Assembly (NCBI GenBank): GCA_030587605.1
Contig: JAUQYT010000017.1
Coordinates: 1-46,660, forward strand
Source: Candidatus Njordarchaeum guaymasense
GTDB taxonomy: Archaea > Asgardarchaeota > Njordarchaeia > Njordarchaeales > Njordarchaeaceae
DNA: 46,660 nucleotides
Direction of reading: 5' to 3'
Within the stretch, counting starts at the first letter, position 1; each line of letters begins with the position of its first letter. Made by a program: the position numbers and the translations under genes. The notes under the pieces are model-generated. The model ran no database searches. It saw nothing but the letters and a program-made list of their open reading frames with translations, and was not told where the DNA came from. Positions 44,350 to 46,660 of the stretch are shown one piece after another.

Positions 44350-45372
44350 TCAAGCCATATGATCGCCGATATATTTCACAAGATCCACCAGTCTGCAAGA
44401 GTAACCCCATTCGTTGTCATACCAAGCAAGAACCTTAACTAAGTTATTCTTCTTGCCAAGAACATTTATGCTCAATCCATCGACTATTGAAGAGTGAGGG
44501 TTGTGGCGAATATCTGATGAGACAACTGGTTCCTCGGTGTACTCCATGATACCTTTTAGGCTAGTTGAGGCTGCGTTCTTGAGAGCGTCCTTCACTTCCT
44601 GCAAGGTCACCTGTCTCTTCAGTACTAACACGAGATCATTTATTGAAACGTCAGGAACGGGTACTCTTAATGCCAGCCCGTCCAGCTTCCCTTCCAACTC
44701 TGGCAAAACCAATCCGATGGCCGATGCTGCGCCCGTAGTAGTTGGGATAATGGAGACGGCAGCAGCCCTTGCCCGACGAAGATCACTATGTGGCGCATCT
44801 AGAAGTCTTTGATCCATCGTGTATGCGTGAGCCGTGGTCATGAAGCCTTTTTCGATCCCAAAGACATCATTCAGTACCTTCGCAACGGGTGCGAGGGCAC
44901 CAGTTGTGCACGATGCCATGGAGATCACATTATGTTTGGCAGGATCATACTTGGATTGGTTAACTCCCATTACCACATTCATGTCGGCATCCTTTGAAGG
45001 CGCTGAAATCAATACTTTCTTCGCTCCTGCTTGGATGTGCTTGACGGCATCTGCCTTCGCGGTGAATCTGCCAGACGATTCAAGAACAATATCAACTGAT
45101 AGCTCCTTCCAAGGAAGCTTCACTGGATCGGCTTGGCGCAGGACTTTAATTTTTTGTCCATCTATAATGACAGTGTTATCATCTGGTGACGAGACCTCCC
45201 CCACATAAACTCCGAGAATTGAGTCGTACTTAAACAGGTATGCAAGTGTCTTTGGATCAGTGATGTCGTTTACGGCGACAACCTGGAACTTTCGAGTAAA
45301 AGAGCTATCTTTGAATGCGGCTCTGATGAAGTTTCTGCCGATTCTTCCAAACCCGTTTATGCCCACCTTCAT
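44350..45372 (-). CDS. gap: Glyceraldehyde-3-phosphate dehydrogenase, bacterial/eukaryotic class I
   Basis: 340 residues of the class I family: KVGINGFGRIGRNFIRA, VISAPS-type LISAPSKDADMN, catalytic ASCTTGALAPVAKVL, TTAHAYTMDQRLLD, RRARAAAVSIIPTTTGAA and AWYDNEWGYSCRLVDL. The catalytic Cys is kept, but the usual TTN-C after it reads TTGA. Archaea normally use the unrelated-in-sequence class II enzyme, so this gene suggests transfer. ATG 45372. Confidence 0.93.
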   Translation of the reverse strand: MKVGINGFGRIGRNFIRAAFKDSSFTRKFQVVAVNDITDPKTLAYLFKYDSILGVYVGEVSSPDDNTVIIDGQKIKVLRQADPVKLPWKELSVDIVLESSGRFTAKADAVKHIQAGAKKVLISAPSKDADMNVVMGVNQSKYDPAKHNVISMASCTTGALAPVAKVLNDVFGIEKGFMTTAHAYTMDQRLLDAPHSDLRRARAAAVSIIPTTTGAASAIGLVLPELEGKLDGLALRVPVPDVSINDLVLVLKRQVTLQEVKDALKNAASTSLKGIMEYTEEPVVSSDIRHNPHSSIVDGLSINVLGKKNNLVKVLAWYDNEWGYSCRLVDLVKYIGDHMA

Positions 45373-45764
45373 TTCTAATCAACCCCCTGGAGATACTATA
45401 ATCTGATTCAGAAACCTAGATATAGCTTACGCTTTCTATGTTCTTACCTATTAAACCGTCACTGTAAGGCTGGACTGACTTGTTTTTATTCCTTATAAGT
45501 AGGCCCTTGAATAACTATATACCCCGTTTTCCTGTGATTACTCGCAACTGGTGTCTGGAAGCAGTTGAGGCTCCATTCTATTGGAAGAGAATCAAACGGG
45601 AGTAAAACTCCAACGGCAGTAGCGGAAACACATGGGAAAAATAGGGTATAGTTTCTCACCTGTGTTGAGATTTATTTACGCCTCAAGAGAACAGGGTATT
45701 CGGCGTCGTCTCTTGACGTTCGGAAATCGTCTGCAGAAAGATCATTCAGTTGCTCAGTCCACTT
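45373..45764. other. Gene-free stretch
   Basis: 392 nt between gap and aIF1. TATA-like boxes occur near 45484 (TTTTTATTCC) and 45506 (ACTATATACC), and a 23-codon frame opens at GTG 45533. I see no gene or RNA I can support. Confidence 0.3.
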
Positions 45765-46073
45765 CTATTGAACATCAATGTTCTGCTCGGGAAAACCAAG
45801 CTGAACAAGAAGTTCCTTTACTTCTTCCTTATGATCACCCTGTAATTCTACTCTGCCGTTTTTTGCTGTTCCGCCGCACGCACATTTACTTTTGAGTTTC
45901 GTCGATAGTTCGTGTAAGTCGACGTCCTTCTCGTTTATTCCCTCAATCACGGTTACTTCTTTGTGCCACTTTCTGTTTTCAACACGAACTTTGATTCTCT
46001 GCTCCTCTTTCACTATCTCTTGACAGACGCAAAGATCTTTCGGTAGGCCACACGTGGGACAAATGTCAGCCAT
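45765..46073 (-). CDS. Translation initiation factor aIF1 (SUI1 family)
   Basis: 102 residues with an N-terminal zinc-like CPTCGLPKDLCVC, then the SUI1 core: KEVTVIEGINEKDVDLHELSTKLKSKCACGGTAKNGRVELQGDHKEEVKELL. It guards start-codon choice on the small subunit. ATG 46073 gives the family start MADICP. Confidence 0.95.
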   Translation of the reverse strand: MADICPTCGLPKDLCVCQEIVKEEQRIKVRVENRKWHKEVTVIEGINEKDVDLHELSTKLKSKCACGGTAKNGRVELQGDHKEEVKELLVQLGFPEQNIDVQ

Positions 46074-46209
46074 AAAATTAATCAACCTATTATTCTGCTA
46101 GAAGTCTCCAACTACACGCTCTTTGAATGATACTTCTCAAGTGGCATATTTAAGGATTTTCTAAGCGCAAGATTCTAATCCGCTTAACAGAAATGCTAGA
46201 AGCGCTACT

Positions 46210-46660
46210 ATGGAAATGGGAACCCGTATGAGAGTAGCAATCGTCGACGCACTTGGGTCAGCAAGCGGAGTCAGGCAATCAGCTAGAGATGCAGTGGGTT
46301 GCGGTCCAAGGCGCGTAGCCGGGATTCTTGAGTCCCAAGGTTTGGGAGCAAAGATTTTGACTGCCGAAGATGCTATTAACAGACCTGACTTGATGGACGG
46401 ATTTGACATCTTGATGGTCAGTGCTATGTCAATCGACAAGCAGGCGGTACAGAAGATAATTAATCTTTGGAGGCACAAGTATAGGCACAAGCCAGCGATT
46501 GCAGGAGGACCGATAGCTAGTCAACCTGAGAACTTGCTGCGTTCTGGGTTCGATGTTGCCGTGGTTGGAGAGGGAGAGAACAGTCTTATGGAGCTGCTGA
46601 AAAATGGATTGAAGAATGGTGAATTACTAACGGGATTTCAGCGGACGATCCTCGTAGAGG
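46210..46660 (+). CDS. B12-binding radical-SAM protein, N-terminal part
   Basis: Runs off the right edge with 150 codons seen. The visible part is a cobalamin-binding-like Rossmann domain: VGCGPRRVAGILESQG, FDILMVSAMSIDK, AIAGGPIAS and FDVAVVGEGENSLMELL, as in B12-dependent radical-SAM enzymes. The radical-SAM CxxxCxxC is not yet reached. A TATA-like CATATTTAAG lies at 46146-46155. ATG 46216 or 46228 may be the real start. Confidence 0.75.
   Translation, partial: MEMGTRMRVAIVDALGSASGVRQSARDAVGCGPRRVAGILESQGLGAKILTAEDAINRPDLMDGFDILMVSAMSIDKQAVQKIINLWRHKYRHKPAIAGGPIASQPENLLRSGFDVAVVGEGENSLMELLKNGLKNGELLTGFQRTILVE

Noticed and set aside
45533..45604. 23-codon frame opening at GTG 45533
   Set aside because: Too short and without a ribosome site.

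Overview
The window is a stretch of an archaeal chromosome of moderate GC. Almost every gene is an archaeal information-processing or core-metabolism gene: aIF2-beta, NMD3, aIF1, aEF1-beta, aRF1, eL38, eL40, Alba, FEN1, Cdc48, TruD, Pth2, Tsr3, deoxyhypusine synthase, geranylgeranyl reductase and an archaeal RNase P RNA. eL38 and eL40 together point to the TACK/Asgard side of the archaea. I cannot place it more closely by eye. Starts are often TTG behind a strong AGGTGA/GGAGG ribosome binding site, which matches the 16S 3' end.

Layout. 1-6.9 kb: a translation operon on the minus strand (OB-fold protein, aIF2-beta, DUF424, NMD3), adenosylhomocysteinase, a PAC2 protein, a beta-CASP nuclease, a PRC-barrel protein, a presenilin-like protease and eL38. 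7-22 kb: tRNA-Val, a KH protein, Alba, sucCD, eL40, aspS, truD-pth2, geranylgeranyl reductase, a DapB-like dehydrogenase, a zinc protein with aEF1-beta, cdc48, fen1 and a MaoC pair. 22.4-25.7 kb: four tRNA genes with trmO, an AhpD-like protein and a LAGLIDADG endonuclease. 26-28.3 kb: deoxyhypusine synthase, tsr3 and nfo. 28.4-34.8 kb: RNase P RNA, 23S, a small selenoprotein-like gene and 16S, all on the minus strand. 34.9-40.2 kb: tRNA-Ala, tRNA-Ile, valS, aRF1, UMP kinase and tRNA-Leu. 40.4-46.7 kb: moaE, a surface protein, Fae-Hps, a bacterial-type GAPDH, aIF1 and a truncated B12/radical-SAM gene.

The unusual biology is in RNA processing and decoding. (1) I count 19 apparent small introns (18-43 nt): 16 in seven of eight tRNA genes (four in the initiator tRNA), two in the 16S rRNA gene and one in the valS reading frame. 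Several have a textbook bulge-helix-bulge, and removing the 16S and valS inserts restores the family consensus exactly. This implies one tRNA-splicing endonuclease serving tRNA, rRNA and mRNA. (2) Between 16S and 23S lies a complete SelW/Rdx-type gene whose redox motif reads C-x-x-UGA, a selenoprotein signature, followed by a hairpin that could be a SECIS element. UGA is an ordinary stop elsewhere in the window. (3) 16S and 23S each have their own TATAAAA promoter, so the rRNA genes look transcriptionally uncoupled.
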